From: Edolisoma coerulescens
Taxonomy: Eukaryota; Chordata; Aves; Passeriformes; Campephagidae
Direction: 5' to 3'
Length of the DNA: 64,000 nt
Assembly (NCBI GenBank): GCA_013397115.1
Contig: VWZW01007132.1
Coordinates: forward strand, 276,599-340,598
Positions 36,721 through 50,000 of the stretch are shown here, piece by piece. Made by a program: the position numbers and the translations under genes. A model generated the notes under the pieces. It ran no database searches. It saw nothing but the letters and a program-made list of their open reading frames with translations, and was not told the origin of the DNA. Position 1 is the first letter of the stretch. Every line of letters begins with the position of its first letter.

Positions 36721-39700
36721 TAGATTTGCAAGAAAGTGGATCCTCTAAAACAAAAGTAGGGATTTTAGACCCCCACCTGGCAGCAGCCATTTGGGTTGCT
36801 GAAGCCATAGAGGTGCAACTCAAGGTTTTGCCCCCCTGGTCCAGAGGCGAGCTTCTTCTTGACTTCAAATATGTCATCAGCCTCACTTCAAACACCTTAA
36901 CAAGGCCTGGAGGGGCCGCCCAAGGTGTTCCATGGGTGCCTTGTGCAGCATGGCCCTGTGGGACCATACCCCTGTGTCCTCCCCGAGGATGCAGGGGCAC
37001 CTGGGACAGTGGCATCCCGAGATCAGCCTCCCACCGTGAGCAGCACACAGGCACCAAACTATCCTTCAGGCACCTGGGCAAATAATTTGAGTTTATGAAA
37101 CCTCACATCCTAAACATCAGGGAAGTACTTGAACTAGCACTCTGCACTTTTCATGGCTAGCCTTTGTTTCATATGAATGTATGCATATATACTTAGACTC
37201 TAAATCTTTCATTACAGTTGCCCTAAAAATTTGTTTTCCGGATGTATCTGGAACTGTCAGCCTTGCTAGTTCTCTACTTCTATTGCTTTCTTTTTTCTCT
37301 TCTTTCTAGCAGGTTTTTTTTTCTCTTTAGAGTAGTGTTTGCTGACCTTCGGGCGCCAAAATTAACTCATTCTCCCCACATCTGTGAATTATTAATGAGG
37401 GTGTTTCAGAAAGTTCCTTAGCCACTTGCTTTAAAACTCTAGAGTGCAAATTAATAGAGCTGTTTTGGGAAAGCTTAATTTTAGCAGGTGCTGCCTCAGA
37501 TCTTCCTTTGTTCCAGAGATAAACGTTCTGCTCCCACAGAAACGTCAGACGGGATAGATACACCCTCCAGCTTCATTGGAAATTCAGAACAAAAGTGTCT
37601 AGTCAACACTTCTGATCTTTCTTTGTTAAACTGTGCAATGCTGTGAGCTGTCTCTTGCAATGGTCCCACAACTGTTCACAGTTTTTATTGCTCTTTTTAG
37701 TGTTTCCTTTTATTATCCATCATTCCACTGGCCACTGATTCTTCATTGATTTCTTTTAACTCTCTCCTTCTGTGTGTGTGTTTGCATGTGTTTGCAGGGA
37801 GGAAGAGAGCACATAATAATGTAAGAATATAGACTAGGAGGATGCTCTGTCTGGAGGGGGTAAAAGTGGTGGTCCAGAGGGCTCTAGTGGTAAAGGAAGA
37901 GGCTGAGGAGCTGTGTGGCTAGGGTGGCAACAGGCCCTGCTGAGAAGGTGGTGGAGGGGGTGCCAGGCAAGTGTAGCAAGGGAGAACAATGCTCCTGAGC
38001 ACATTTTTCTGATCCCAGGTGGGATCCAAGTCAAGACACTGTCAGGATGTCCTCTGTGGCCACATGCTGGATGAAAACTCTGACCCTCCAGTAAACCTCA
38101 CCCCCTATGCCCTTCCTTCCTCTATTCTGATGCTCACTAGCCCTCTTCTGCCCAAACCATTTCCTCCTCCTCAGGACCTGATGCTCCCTGGCCCTGCCAA
38201 ATTTCCCAATCAAAAACCCCAAATCCTCAAGCTTTCACCTACCATTGTCCCTCTTATTTTCCTAGACAGCTGAAAACCTGGTCTGATCACAAGTCTACAG
38301 AAAGAGATACCTTCCAGCTTCACTTCAAAATACTAATGGGCTCAGCCACAGGCAAGGTAAGATGAAAGTAGGACAGGCAGTCAGCAAGTGCCACAACCAT
38401 AGAAATCTGAATCCACCAGCAGAAACCTGCACTAAAAGCTTAGCTGCCATGCCTCGATATGAAGGTGTTAGAAAGAAAGAAAGGTTTGCAAATGTTGGTG
38501 TAGCCAAAATCACACTGAAACAGAGCAGGAATAAAATATTTAGTTCTTTAGTTCTTAGACTCCAATAAATTGTCTGCATTAAAATAACACAGACGGCTGA
38601 AATAGATAATCTTACAAATTAGTGGAATTTCTTATTTCCACAGAACTAGGTGATACTGTGTCCTGTAATGATACAAATATTCTTATGGGACATGATATCA
38701 CACTTAAAACTCTAAATTTTTAAAGGTTTTTCAGTTACTTTATAGCAGCAGAATGTCTTCAGAATGAACTAGATTTGCTATTCCATCGGAAGAACAAAGA
38801 GAAAAATTTATAGAAGATCAAACAAATAAAAATACATTGAGAAAGACAGTAAGTGATGTCAACGCACTAAGAAATTAAAAACTTTGCATTAGTGTCTGAG
38901 CTTTTTTGTTGGTACCCAGGTATTATAAATAATAAACTAAACCGAAATTGTACATATTATAAAGCTGCATTTTTCTGTAGGGGTTCTGGTGACATGTACA
39001 AACCACGCGAGCTTTACTCCCGTGGCTTATCCATGTCACTAATCCCCCTCTATAAAAATAAAGAAGGGAGGTGCAGTGAGGAGGGGTGAAACTTGCACAG
39101 AGCCAATTCCATCTTTTGCCTGCATTTGTTTCCACATATCCTGACAAGCCTTGCCCATGTCTTTCCCGGAGTCTGCCTTGGGATGAATGAACTTCTGCAG
39201 CAGAGAAATTCATCTTGTGAAAAATGCTTGTTTTGGGTCATTGGAACTATTTGAGAAATATTTTGCTGAAAAATAGAAGGGAAACTCAACTCAAGTGGAA
39301 AACCTGAGGTGAAGTTTATTTGTGACTGATAAAGAATGATAATCTCTATTTTGTCTGTGTCAATTTTTTTTTTCTTAAGACTGCTTGTAATCATCTCAGT
39401 TCAGTCTTAAATGCTGCTTGCTTTCTTTTTCCAAGTAATTCCACAAGGCAGAAAAAATCCCTGCAGAGTTCATCATGAGGATCTAATCGTGATAAAATCC
39501 ATATATTTTATATATAATTGTCGAATTAGCTTGTGGCTGAGAAATTAATGTGAGATGATTTCTATTAGACTTATTTGTAGTAGATTTGAACACAAAGGAT
39601 TCTCAGGTTTTTCTCAGGGAAGGCTGCGGTCTGCATCAGTTGCTATCACCGTCCCCTGGCCGAAGCACTTACTGGCTTTGGGATGTTCAAACAGTGACTC

Positions 39701-40069
39701 TGAAATAAATCCCCCAGGTCTATATGTTGTGTAAGAGGATCTCTTGAAGTTTTGATCTGGAAAAACGGAAGTTGAGGAGACTTACCATCCACTGTGCACC
39801 TCGCAGGATGGTGTTTTAATTTTTCCTTTAAAACAGATGGGAATTTTGTTCATGGGGAGTCTTTTGGGATGCTGAACCCAGTGGTCCTGCCTCGCAAATG
39901 ATGACAATCCTGCCAGGATCATTGCAGGAGGCTCAGCCCCTCTCCCCCGCCATGCCTGATACCTTGATCCCTTGATACCTTGAGAGCTGGAACGGTGAAT
40001 CTCCCTCCTGGCTCTTGCTGGCCTCTTAGAAAATCCCGGGCTTAATCAGAAGGCTTGTTTATGGTACAG
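36721..40069. other. Intergenic DNA, no gene seen
   Basis: This is unique sequence. A small iterated ATACCTTGAT/CCCTTGATACC near 39960-39980 is the only local repetition noted. No exon or mobile element could be supported. Confidence 0.45.
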
Positions 40070-40560
40070 CTCCTTGTCTCACAAGTACTACAGATGCCAC
40101 TTCGCTGCACCTAAACTGCTTACGAGACAGCACTCTTATCTAATAAGACATAGCACAGCCATACATATTTATTTATATTTGAACTCTTGCCCTCTGTACT
40201 ATACTGCAGGTCATGCATCTGCTCCAACACCACCTTATTAATTTTCTACTACTCTTCTCCATGGTGGCAACAGTGTTTCAAAGCCTGAAAGGAATATTTT
40301 CCCTTTTTTTTCACTTTGATCTGTCTCTTTAACTCTTTAGCTGCTGAAAGGAGGGGAGTCTGGGTTCGCCGAGCACGGTATTGCAGCGCTCCTTGTTGGG
40401 AATCGGGACACAGCCAGGCTCTCCAGACAATGTCACTTCTCCACTTGTGTAATACATTACTGTTCTGTTTTGTACCTTGCTAATTAGAAAGCAGGAAAGA
40501 AAAAAATATATTTATATATAAAAGAGCTCCCATCTGACAGACTCAAATTACAAAAGTATT
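40070..40560. promoter_or_regulatory. Weak candidate non-coding element F
   Basis: This is AT-rich unique DNA with ATTTATTTATATTTGAAC, CTTATTAATTTTC and a late TATATTTATATATAAAA run (about 40506-40522). It resembles the other candidate elements in composition but has fewer specific motifs, so support is weak. Confidence 0.2.
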
Positions 40561-41674
40561 CTGATATAAATTATTTAATCAGTGGGGGAAAAAAAGAAAG
40601 TCACAGTGCTAACTATCATTTCTAGACAGAGTATTAACAACCATTTCTTTCATTGGCTTCTGGCGTCTTATTTTGCACACCCATCACCAATAAGAAGCTC
40701 TTGCATGATGCTTACCATAAAATATGACTTTCATCTCTTTGTCTTTGCATTCACTTGCTTCATTTACCTTCCTAATGTATAAAAAGTTTTTAATTTGCCT
40801 CCCTCCCTTCCTCTTCTGTCACTAGCACTCTTGAAAACTTCTGGAAGAAAAAAGTAAAGACTTTAATTCATATATGGGACCCCATTCTGCCAGCCAGATC
40901 TGCCAGTCTTTGAAATACGTTCCATGAACAAGGGGTTGTTTGAAGGTGTGATTGCAGCTTTATGGCGAGGTTGCAAGCCAGCGATAGGAAACCATTCCGA
41001 CAAACGCGCTGATCTCCAAAACCACGCTTCCTATGATGTCCTGTGCAGATGGACAGGCACCAGGAGGCCACAGGCTTTCTCGGGGCAGCTGTCCCCAGCA
41101 GCAGAGGGAAGTGTGCTCAGGGCCTGAGCTCCTCCTGGGGCAGAAGTGCCTGCACTGGGGGCTTGGTGCCCTCCTTTGCAGTGATCACCTTTGGTGCCCT
41201 GAGGCTGTGTCTGCCCTCAAGGACACGTGTCCAGAGGTCAGGCCTGATGTGTCCAGTTACCTGCTTTGGCCAGTGACTGGATCTAGGCTGTCACCCCAGT
41301 GCTTTCCTCAAAGCAGACGCATGTCCACAGCCTGTGGATGGCAGCTTGCGGTGCCAGGTCATTTTTCTTGCCACTCTCTAAAAGTCAAGCCCAGAGATTT
41401 AATAAGCCCCATCGTAAAGAGGCCTTGCAATGGCGCAGCTTTCACAAAACAGCCATTTGTATTGCCATGAGGCTGAGTCAACCCAGCGGGTGGACAGCAC
41501 CTCTTCAAACTGTAAGGAGACCTAGCCTCCTTCCAAAAGACAAGAGGTATCCAAGGACATTGCACAAGAGCCTCCTTGGGCGTATGTGCTGCTGTCAGGC
41601 CAACAAAGCTGTGTTACACAATAACAAGGGGCAAACCCCCATAACAGCCCATGGGCTGGTGGCAGACCACAGGC
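40561..41674. other. Intergenic DNA, no gene seen
   Basis: The 41033-41760 stretch gives two overlapping + strand frames of about 150 codons. They have no recognisable domain and the second runs into the LTR, so both are rejected as genes. Confidence 0.45.
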
Positions 41675-42202
41675 TGTTGTGGGTTGACCCTGGCTGGGTG
41701 CCAGGTGCCCGCTCAGTCGCTCTGTCACTCCCTTTCTCACTGGGACGGGGAAAAGAATAAAATGGAGGAAAAAAACAGCAGGGTGAGATAAGGCAGTTTT
41801 ATTACAGCAAAAAGAAAGGAACAAGCGGACATCTGTGTGTGCAAGAGCTAAAGAGGAAAAAAGAAATCAGTCTCTACTTCCCATCAGCAACAATGTTGAT
41901 GTCCTGTGAAACAGGGCTTCAGCACGCATAACAGTTCCTCCTCCCCTCCTTAGATTATATATCCGAGCTGACGTCATATGGTGTGGAATATTCCCGTTGG
42001 TTGATTTGGGTCAACTGGCCTGCTTGTGTCCCCTCCCAGGATCTCACCCACTCCCATCCCCTTTGGTGGGGGAAGGAGTGTCAGGGGGACCGTACTGCTC
42101 GGCAGTAGCCAAAACACTGCTCTGTTATCAACACCCGTCCAGCTACCAATGCAAAGCACAGCACTGTAAGGGCTGTGAGCTTTACCTCAGTCAGACCCAA
42201 CA
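41675..42202 (-). mobile_element. Solo LTR of an avian endogenous retrovirus
   Basis: The element begins TGTTGTGGG and ends CCCAACA, short terminal inverted repeats in the TG...CA style of LTRs. It is flanked by near-identical 5-bp copies, CAGGC (41670-41674) and CAGGG (42203-42207), a plausible target-site duplication. Its + strand left end, TGTTGTGGGTTGACCCTGGC, is one I recall from bird LTRs. Promoter signals read on the - strand: CRE TGACGTCA (41969-41976), TATATAA box (41961-41955), then AATAAA (41803-41798). The expected U3-R-U5 order therefore runs right to left. There is no internal gag/pol/env sequence and no second LTR, so this is a recombination remnant of about 528 bp. Confidence 0.8.
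41955..41976 (-). promoter_or_regulatory. LTR core promoter: CRE plus TATA box
   Basis: On the - strand a perfect palindromic TGACGTCA is followed 7 bases later by TATATAA, the arrangement of a CREB/ATF-responsive retroviral promoter. A start site would fall about 30 bases downstream, near 41925. Transcription would run leftward, toward the ZNF407 side. Activity is unknown. Confidence 0.55.
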
Positions 42203-42504
42203 CACAGGGCAAGATTTCTCATCTAAGAGCCTGAGACCATGAGTGAAAGGCATTCTAAAAGACCAGGAATGGTAACCTGCACCAAAACCTGTGCTCATGT
42301 ATCAATTGTTTGTGCCAAATCTGAAGGCTGCCCTGGGACGGGTAACCCTGGGCCCCTCCTTGAGTCAATGCCTGTGTCTGATAAGAGTAGAAATATATTG
42401 TTTTCTGGTCCCTGTGGTGGGTGAATACATTTCGATTGCCTGCTGAGAATACATATAATAAAAAGCAGAGAGTAAACTGCTTCTCCTTTCACAGTTACGT
42501 CACT
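42203..42504. other. Intergenic DNA, no gene seen
   Basis: The right flank of the solo LTR is unique sequence with no recognised feature. Confidence 0.5.
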
Positions 42505-42517
42505 CCTCTCTGTCTCC

Positions 42518-42553
<36 letters not shown>

Positions 42554-42557
42554 GTAT
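42505..42557 (+). repeat. Compound CT/TA microsatellite
   Basis: CTCTGTCTCCC leads into about eight CT units, then directly into about a dozen TA/TG-interrupted TA units. Confidence 0.95.
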
Positions 42558-45500
42558 TGCAAGTTTGGAATCCATATCCTGTTGTTGGATAAACAGCTAA
42601 AGCTATTGAGATTTTTGTGGAAATCTTCCACTTTTCTTCCTGTGAGCTGCAAGTGGGCTAGGGGTGGTGGACAAATTGTTACCTGGAAAAAAATAGTACT
42701 AAGAAGAAATTAAATAAGGCACGAGGCAGCTGTGTCACATTGCTCTCTGGGCACATGAGCACTGTGACGTGGCAGGGCTGCTCCCTCTGAAGCTGGGGCA
42801 ATGCTGGTGCCCACTCACCCAGCAGTGGGGTACAGCCCAAGCAAGACCAATGGTTCACACTTGCCAAGCCCTCTGGGGCTGCTTTTTTTGCCCAGCTGGA
42901 CCCCCAGCACCATGAGGGAGATGTGGAGCTCCGAGCCTTCCCTGCAGCCCCTGCACTATCGTTTCCCGCATTAGATCTGGCCCATCAGGCCCATCCTTGC
43001 AGTGCCACTGGGAAGGTGGTAGTCCCTAAAAAGTGACATAGGCTCTGCATTCAATTGCTGTTGCAGGGGGAAAAATGTCCAGGTGTTTTTTCCACAGCAG
43101 AGCTGCTGCTAATAGCATCATTCTGCTCCTCTGCTCTCCCCCTCTCTTCCTCACTATCACCAGATGCTGGAAGTATGAAATAAAGCTCATTTTTCTGACA
43201 TAATACATTAAGATCTTGAAAGTTTATGCCACAGCATAGTAAAATGAAAACCTCTTGGCACAAGAGAGGTGAAGTGTTGCCTGTTTGTTAGTTGGAAGTT
43301 CCCATTCGCGTTATCTTACACGATGCGCAACAGCAGCTGGCGGCTGCCAGCAACGCTCACCCTCCCTGCTCCTCCCTCCCGCTCCTCCTCTTGCCCCGTG
43401 GAGACAAAAAGTCTGTCTATGTTCAGAGGTAGGCAAGGCTCAGGATTTAAGAGAGGTGGTTTTTTTCAACCTTACCATGCTGCTGTGGTGATGCTGCCCT
43501 AACCTCAGCCAACATCAGGGGACTGTCACCTCAGAGGTGGTGCAGCCTCTGTACTCCTTCAGCAAGGATGGGGAAAAGAAGAGGGCACCTTCTGATAGCT
43601 GTGCAGTGAGAATATCAGAAGCAAAGAGCTACAAGCCCTGGGTTACGCCGGATGGGCTGGGAGAAGCCACCTTGCCTGGTGGGAATTGCTACTTGCAGCT
43701 TTTAACCACATAAGTGAGATCAGGTTGCCAAACCTGCCAGCAAAGGCAGCAAATGTTGCTTCTGGGAAAGTGAGACAACTGAAACAAAATCCTGGAAAGG
43801 TCTCAGGCTGGTTGCTGGAGAAAAGCTCAGCCTTCATCCACACACAGTTGTGTGTTGCTTCTTCATTTTTGTGTACAAACACATGTAGTGCCAGCTGCCT
43901 GTGTGGGAGTTGTATTGTCTTGCTTGAAAGGTACAAGCTGAGAAGTCAGGGCAATATTAAACATTGTTTATTAAACAGGGAGGCTTTAATCTGCTCTAGA
44001 GATACTAAATATTTGATTTAGCAGAAGCTTGGACAAATATCAAAAAAACATATTTTATTCTTTGAATTGCATTTTCCCAAGGAGAAGGTGGGGCCACCTG
44101 ATGCTAACAGCTGGAAAGAGTGGATCCCAAGCACATTAGAGATGTGGGAGCAAGAGGGGTTTTTCCTTAAGAAAACTTTCAACACACACACATAGGTGCA
44201 GGGTGAGAAAAAACCCTTTGCAAAGGCCTAATTGGCTGGATAAGTATTGAGATGAACACTCTCTTGGAAAAAAAATGGGAAAGCAAGTCCAAAGGTCCTA
44301 TCAAAACAGAGTGTCCACAAGCAAAAAGAGATGAAGCCCCTGATTCATAAATACAGGGGAAAGGGTATGACACATGCTTGTGCTCTCGCTGTGCCCATCC
44401 CAAAGTACCGCATTGGAATATTTTGATCATCAGGGTACCAGTGGATTTTGGTCTGGCCCACTCTGGCTGCTCTTAAATTGGAACTTGTACTGATTGAGTT
44501 AAACCAATGGACACTTACTGTGCTGGAGAATGATGTGCTTTGCTCCAGCCTGACACCGGTTCTAATTAATTTAGAGTAAACAGAAATAAAAATGGTACAA
44601 AATACAGTAAAAGTATCCAGCTTGCAGTGATTTAATGAAATCAGTTCACACTCAGATAAAACCAGTGCAACTTAGCACACAGATAAACACCGAGAGAAAC
44701 TGATTAAATGTCCAAACAAAGGGATGAAAACATGAAATCAGTTGGACAGTAAAGAGGGTCCATTGTAAAACAGATTATATTGTCCCAGCAGAATTACTTT
44801 CTTTTCTTTCTTTTTTTTTCACTGATTTTGTATTGTTCTGGCTTGGTTTTGGTGTGGTACAGCTCAGTGTTTCCACCTCAACCTCTCCACTCAATAGAAA
44901 AGTCTGGAGTATTTCCTTGTCCTTTTCCTCATACACTATCACTCATTTCTCAGCATTAGCTGGTACCACCTGCATAGAAGCAAGCAGATCTTAGAGGAGA
45001 ATCAAATATCCCATGGGCAAACTGGTTTTCTTCATTTATAACACTCTGCCAAGAACCTCCTTAGAGGTAGGGGGGGGCTTGTTGGTTTGTTTTTTTTTTA
45101 AAATGCCTTTAAAGCCAAGAACCTCTAAGATTTCCACAGATTTTTTTTTAGCATCTGACTTCTATCCAGCTTCTGCAAATGCAGCTGCCTGCTCTGAAGA
45201 CATCCAGGCTTCCGTGGTGTGCCATGCAGACAGATGCTCAACCACCGACGCACACAAACAGAAAATGTGGGTTAGGAGATGGAGAGGAGAGTGACCTAGA
45301 ATGGCTGGAAGCTGAGACTCCCAGACAAGTCAATATATGGACTGCAGCATCAGCAGGATGAGCACAAGCAAATGAGCAGAGATGGCTGCTGCACTTTTTA
45401 GCAGACTGGAGATCTCCACAGGGAAAAGGAAGAGGTGCCAACTTTAGTGCCACAGGGAGGCGGGCACAGTGACACTCCTGGCACAGTCCTTGGGCTGCCA

Positions 45501-46132
45501 GCCCAGAAGTCAGCTCCTGTGTGGAAGATGGTGAGTGTGGAGTCCAAGGTCAGGAGGGAGTCAGATACTGCTCTGAGCTCTCATCAGCTCAGGCATAACA
45601 GCCTCCTCATCTGCAAGGGCAGGTCAGAGCTCTGTGGGGTGGTGCAAGAGGGTGAAACCGTTCTCACTCCTGTTACCCACACAATGTTACCCCCTTTCAC
45701 CCTGGAAAATTGCTTTGCCCTAAGAAGCTTCAGTTACTGGACGACTTTTACCTTTCAGTATCAAGTATGTCATCTTTGACCCCTTTGCCCTTTCTAGGCA
45801 TCTTTTCAAGGATTGGCAAATTGATCCCAAATGCTTCTTTTGAAGCACTTTAGGGAGAGGGAAAAAAATTATGTATTTCAGTATACTTATACCAAAATTA
45901 TCCCTGAGAGAATTAAAACATATATTGTGGTCTCTTCAGTTTTGTAGCTAAGACTTTAGATTCTTTTGACTACACCATTTGTTTTTTCCAGGTTCTCATC
46001 CTGCCCACCAGACCTGGCAGGGCTGGTATCTTCTGGACCATTACGGGCCATTCCTGCCTTATTCTGTTCATGAACCTATTACATGGGCTACTCTTTTTCC
46101 ATGTGCAGCTCTTTGGTGATGACAGTGGGAGT
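42558..46132. other. Intergenic DNA, no gene seen
   Basis: This is unique sequence with short poly-T runs (about 44810 and 45091). No protein-like frame, RNA gene or mobile element was recognised. Confidence 0.45.
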
Positions 46133-46133
46133 T

Positions 46134-46216
46134 TTGCACACACAGAGTCCATGGAACTCACTGGCCAATCCACAGAAGCACTTTATTTTTTTTTTAATGT
46201 GGTATGGAAAAAACTC
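46134..46216 (-). repeat. 83-bp direct repeat, copy 1
   Basis: TTTTGCACACACAGAGTCCA at the left edge, CAGAAGCACTTTATTTTTTT in the middle and GGTATGGAAAAAA at the right edge are shared with copy 2 at about 46951. By eye about 80% of bases match. On the - strand the middle reads AATAAAGTGCTTCTG, a poly(A)-signal-like core. The family is not recognised. Confidence 0.7.
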
Positions 46217-46950
46217 TTCTTATGAAAACAGATAACATCAAGTGCCTGAGGCCTTTGCCCTAGGTGTCTCAAAGGGAAAGGCACTTAAAAAATGTGCAAA
46301 GCAGCAGCCCAAACCTCCCACAGTGCTGAAAAGAAGACTAAATATTCTTAAGGAAATGTTGGGTTTGTTCCAATTCCTCCAGAGGCACTTACCAAACCCA
46401 CTTCCACGTTTTCGGGCACTGTTTTTGGGAACTCAGCATTTAGGTACTTTGAATGAAAACAGCATGGTCATCTGGACCACCTTATGTGAACATTAATTTC
46501 TATTCACTGGACGTGAATCTATTTTCCCTGTGAAAAAACTGTAGCGGCTCCACAGGAGCCATGTGGAGTCACACTGCTCTAAAGCCAGAGGAGAGTCCAG
46601 CCTCTAAGATGCACTTCACTTTGCAAAGCATGTGCTATTAATTAACCATGAGAAATGGTTGCTCATTTGCTGTTCAGCTACATGAAGATTAAATGTTTCC
46701 TAACTCAGCATCAGTCTCAGCTATCTCTCTTCAGATTTACTCCATGAAGCTGTCCGCAAAGGACGGAGGAAATGGTGGATGAGTGTGGGCAGCAGGGACA
46801 ACTGAAATAGAGTGAGCCGTGCCAAAGAGAGCTGAAATTTAGGGAGAAACCATCCATATGCCAGAGGAAGAAAATCCATCACCTTTCATCAGTTCTGAGC
46901 AGGTCATCTTCAAAGAGAAGGATTCTCAGAAAGTAAAATGGATTATTATT
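46217..46950. other. Spacer between the two direct-repeat copies
   Basis: This is about 734 bases of unique-looking DNA with no retroviral or other coding frame. If the flanking copies are LTR remnants, this would be a degraded or deleted interior, but nothing in it proves that. Confidence 0.35.
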
Positions 46951-47033
46951 TTGCACACACGGAGACCATGGCATTCACGGGCAATCTGCAGAAGCACTTT
47001 TATTTTTTTTCTATATGGTATGGAAAAGAGATC
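46951..47033 (-). repeat. 83-bp direct repeat, copy 2
   Basis: This is the same segment as copy 1, starting TTTTGCACACACGGAGACCA and ending GGTATGGAAAAGA. On the - strand it contains AATAAAAGTGCTTCTGCAG. Similarity stops abruptly at both edges, which favours two insertions or a bounded duplication over a large segmental duplication. Confidence 0.7.
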
Positions 47034-50000
47034 AGCAGCACAGCAGAGGCACCCAGACATGGGGGGGATTTAGATACCAGCAGACCAAAGGGATTCTGAT
47101 TTTCCACTCTGCTGCTTGTCCACCCTTCAGGCCAATGTGACTTTCTGTCATGGCCTCTTTTCTGTAGTCCTTACACACCTCTTCTCTGAAATGCTGAGGG
47201 TGACACTGGAGCATCGTGGGAAATGCAAATAGAAGACATGATTTGCAATAGTTTGTAAATGCATATTATCTTGGATGTGCTTCTTCTAAGAAAAAGGCAG
47301 AAATTTTTTCTTGGAGCCACTCTAAGTAATAAATTGATGCAAACAGCACAAATGACTTCTTGTGTGGTTTGGAAGCCATAAAGACTCTTAACCACTAGAC
47401 TGGTCCAATTCCTCCTGTTCTTTGCTTTTGGTCTAGTAAATTGAAAGGCCACCACAGATGTTAGTACCACAAATATTCATGTTCTGCTCAGAAATTGAAC
47501 CTTTTTTATTTGACGATTTCTTCAAATCAACATGGCTTTTCACAAGGAAGAGGGAGACCATCAAGCTTCTGGGAAAGGTTATCAGGTTTTTTGAATAGGT
47601 CCCAGTGAAACTACTTTTTTCCTAGTAAAACATCTCCCCTTTCTTTCTGTCTTTTTTTTTTTTTTTTAAAACATTATTCACATGTTACCAAACCTCTCTA
47701 TCAGGCTGGTATTTCTTCAGGTAAAGCTATTTCTTGAACTATTCTCCCCTTTAAAATTTTGTATATTTTCTCTATATTCCCACTGCCTCACTAGGGCCAT
47801 GTGGTGCCCATCAGAGCTACTCCCTCCAGTTGCCTCACAGGCAATGTACTGAACCATCAGATGACCAAAGGTCACATTAGCTCCTTAGATATTAATGCAC
47901 AGCTCTTCAGTTGCTGAACACCACTGTCTGTGGCAGAACTTGCATTTGAATGTAGAGGAGCAGAAAACACAGAGCTATGGAGAAGAGAGACCCACGGGGA
48001 CAAGTGCAGCATCTCTTAGAAGACAAAAAAAAATATATACAATGAACCTTAGCTAGAATAATTTCCATTGCAAGGAACAAGATTTTTCTTATGCACATAT
48101 AGAGTAAGCAACTTGGAACCCTCTGGTTTTCTGAGTCATTTTCATTTCTAGCTAATGGTTACAATAAGCTTCCTTTCAGCACGTAGATCTTCACAACACT
48201 ATTGCATACTCTAGCAAGGAAAGTGGCTGGAGGTAGCAGCTTCCAGGAGTAGCACCTATGACAGAAATTTGGAGGTCCAGGAACTGTTAGACGAAACTTT
48301 AAAGCAACCTGATTTAACAGTGCTTCATCTGACACAGGGAAACCTGCATAATTTTATGTCTGCTTGCTGTATGTGGTGAAGTGTTTATGCCCTTAATTCA
48401 TTTCTCAGGAAATGAACTGGGGAGCTCAAAATCTCCTGGAATAAGGCTAGCAGCAGTCAATTGGCAAAATCCCACGAGGTCAATATCCATGTGCAGGGAG
48501 AAATCTCCACTGCCCTGCATGAAGTTCCATTGTTGGTTTTAAGCACTGCTCCCGAAATTTGAATATTTTCAGTTGCCATTGGCTTTGGTGGTAAACAAGG
48601 GTGTTCATGATCACCCAGCAGCAGGTTGGTTAAGAGCAAACAGCAGCAAATACGCAACTTGCAGACTTTCTGAAGACAAATAAGTGTCATGAGCCAGTTA
48701 TGCAGAAAACAAGTTGTCCAACCCCACAAATAGTTAGACCTCCTGCAATCAGCACAGCAAGAGACTTGCTTAAAGGGTAGGATGAACTCTTTATTCCAAA
48801 TAATTATGTTTTGGGTCTTGCTTTTTGGTTTTGAATTTCTGAATGACTATGAAAACTCATCTCAGAAAAATGTCTACCACAAAATGAACAAAACCCTCAT
48901 AACAATTCTAATCCTCCTGTTTAATATGTGCACCAGAGGGTGCTGTGCTGTGGGTCTGAACAGGAATATTAGCCACTCCAAACTGCATTTAGATTGCCAA
49001 CAAAAAGTAAAAGGCAAAATGTCTTCATGTAGATTCCTGCCTCCTTTTAAAAGGAAAAAAACATCATCATTCTAAAACTGCAGCTGAGCAAAAAGGAGGG
49101 GAAAAGTTTAAAAAAAAAAGAAACAGTGAATTATGTGATGTGGTGTTTTTACCAACTGTCTAAATAAAGGTTTAGTGAGTCACTGTGGAAAACAGAAAAT
49201 CTTTCTTTATTTTAAGAGCTGCAGTTGAAGAGTTTTGTGTGAAAAATCTTCCCTTAGGTTTGTAACTTAAACATTGCCCATCTGCTCTTGCCTCCCTCGT
49301 CTGCATTTACAGTAAATCTGAGATTTTCTTTTTCAAGAAATACATTAAAGAAAAAAAAGTACAGATTTGGCCAACAGTGTTTGTAGAGATACAGAGAAAC
49401 CTAACTTAGCATCTAAAATGATATTTTGCTTTTGATGCACACTATAGGCAAGAAGTTTTCTGCTCTGGGCTCTGTGTTGGCTTCAAGTTCCCTGCAGGAT
49501 TTTCTGGTTTTTGGAAGAGAAGGTGACATGGAAGCTTGAATCCTAATTAGGTAGGGTACCCATTTGCCAAATGTTAGGGAAAGAAAAGAAAGACTGGTCT
49601 CCCTGGGATCAGGACCAGGATCCACGGAAGTTGATGGGAAGATCCCAGGCACCTATGGAGACAGCTGTATGGTGGAGCAGTGAGAACCTCTGCTCGGTGT
49701 GCCTCCATAAGCTTATTGCCAAACCACGTGCCTTGCTTGCAGTTACCGTGGCTGAAGAGCAACGCCAATCCCTCAGCAAGAGGGTGTGATGCATATCTCA
49801 TTACTCTCATACACCCATGAGTATAATAAGACACTTTTTTTTTCTTAATATACTTTCACTGCGTGAAAGAGGCTTCAGGTCATGGTTTTGAATTAAATCC
49901 AGAGTAAGTGCACTGGAGACAATTCATTTTTTCCTGGTGGAAAAACAGGTAGAAATGATAATCAGGCCCTTTAGTGCTACCCCTGAGATGAAGGGTGGCT

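Noticed and set aside
41033..41760. Two + strand frames of about 150 codons
   Set aside because: No domain, and the second continues into the LTR, which non-coding read-through explains.
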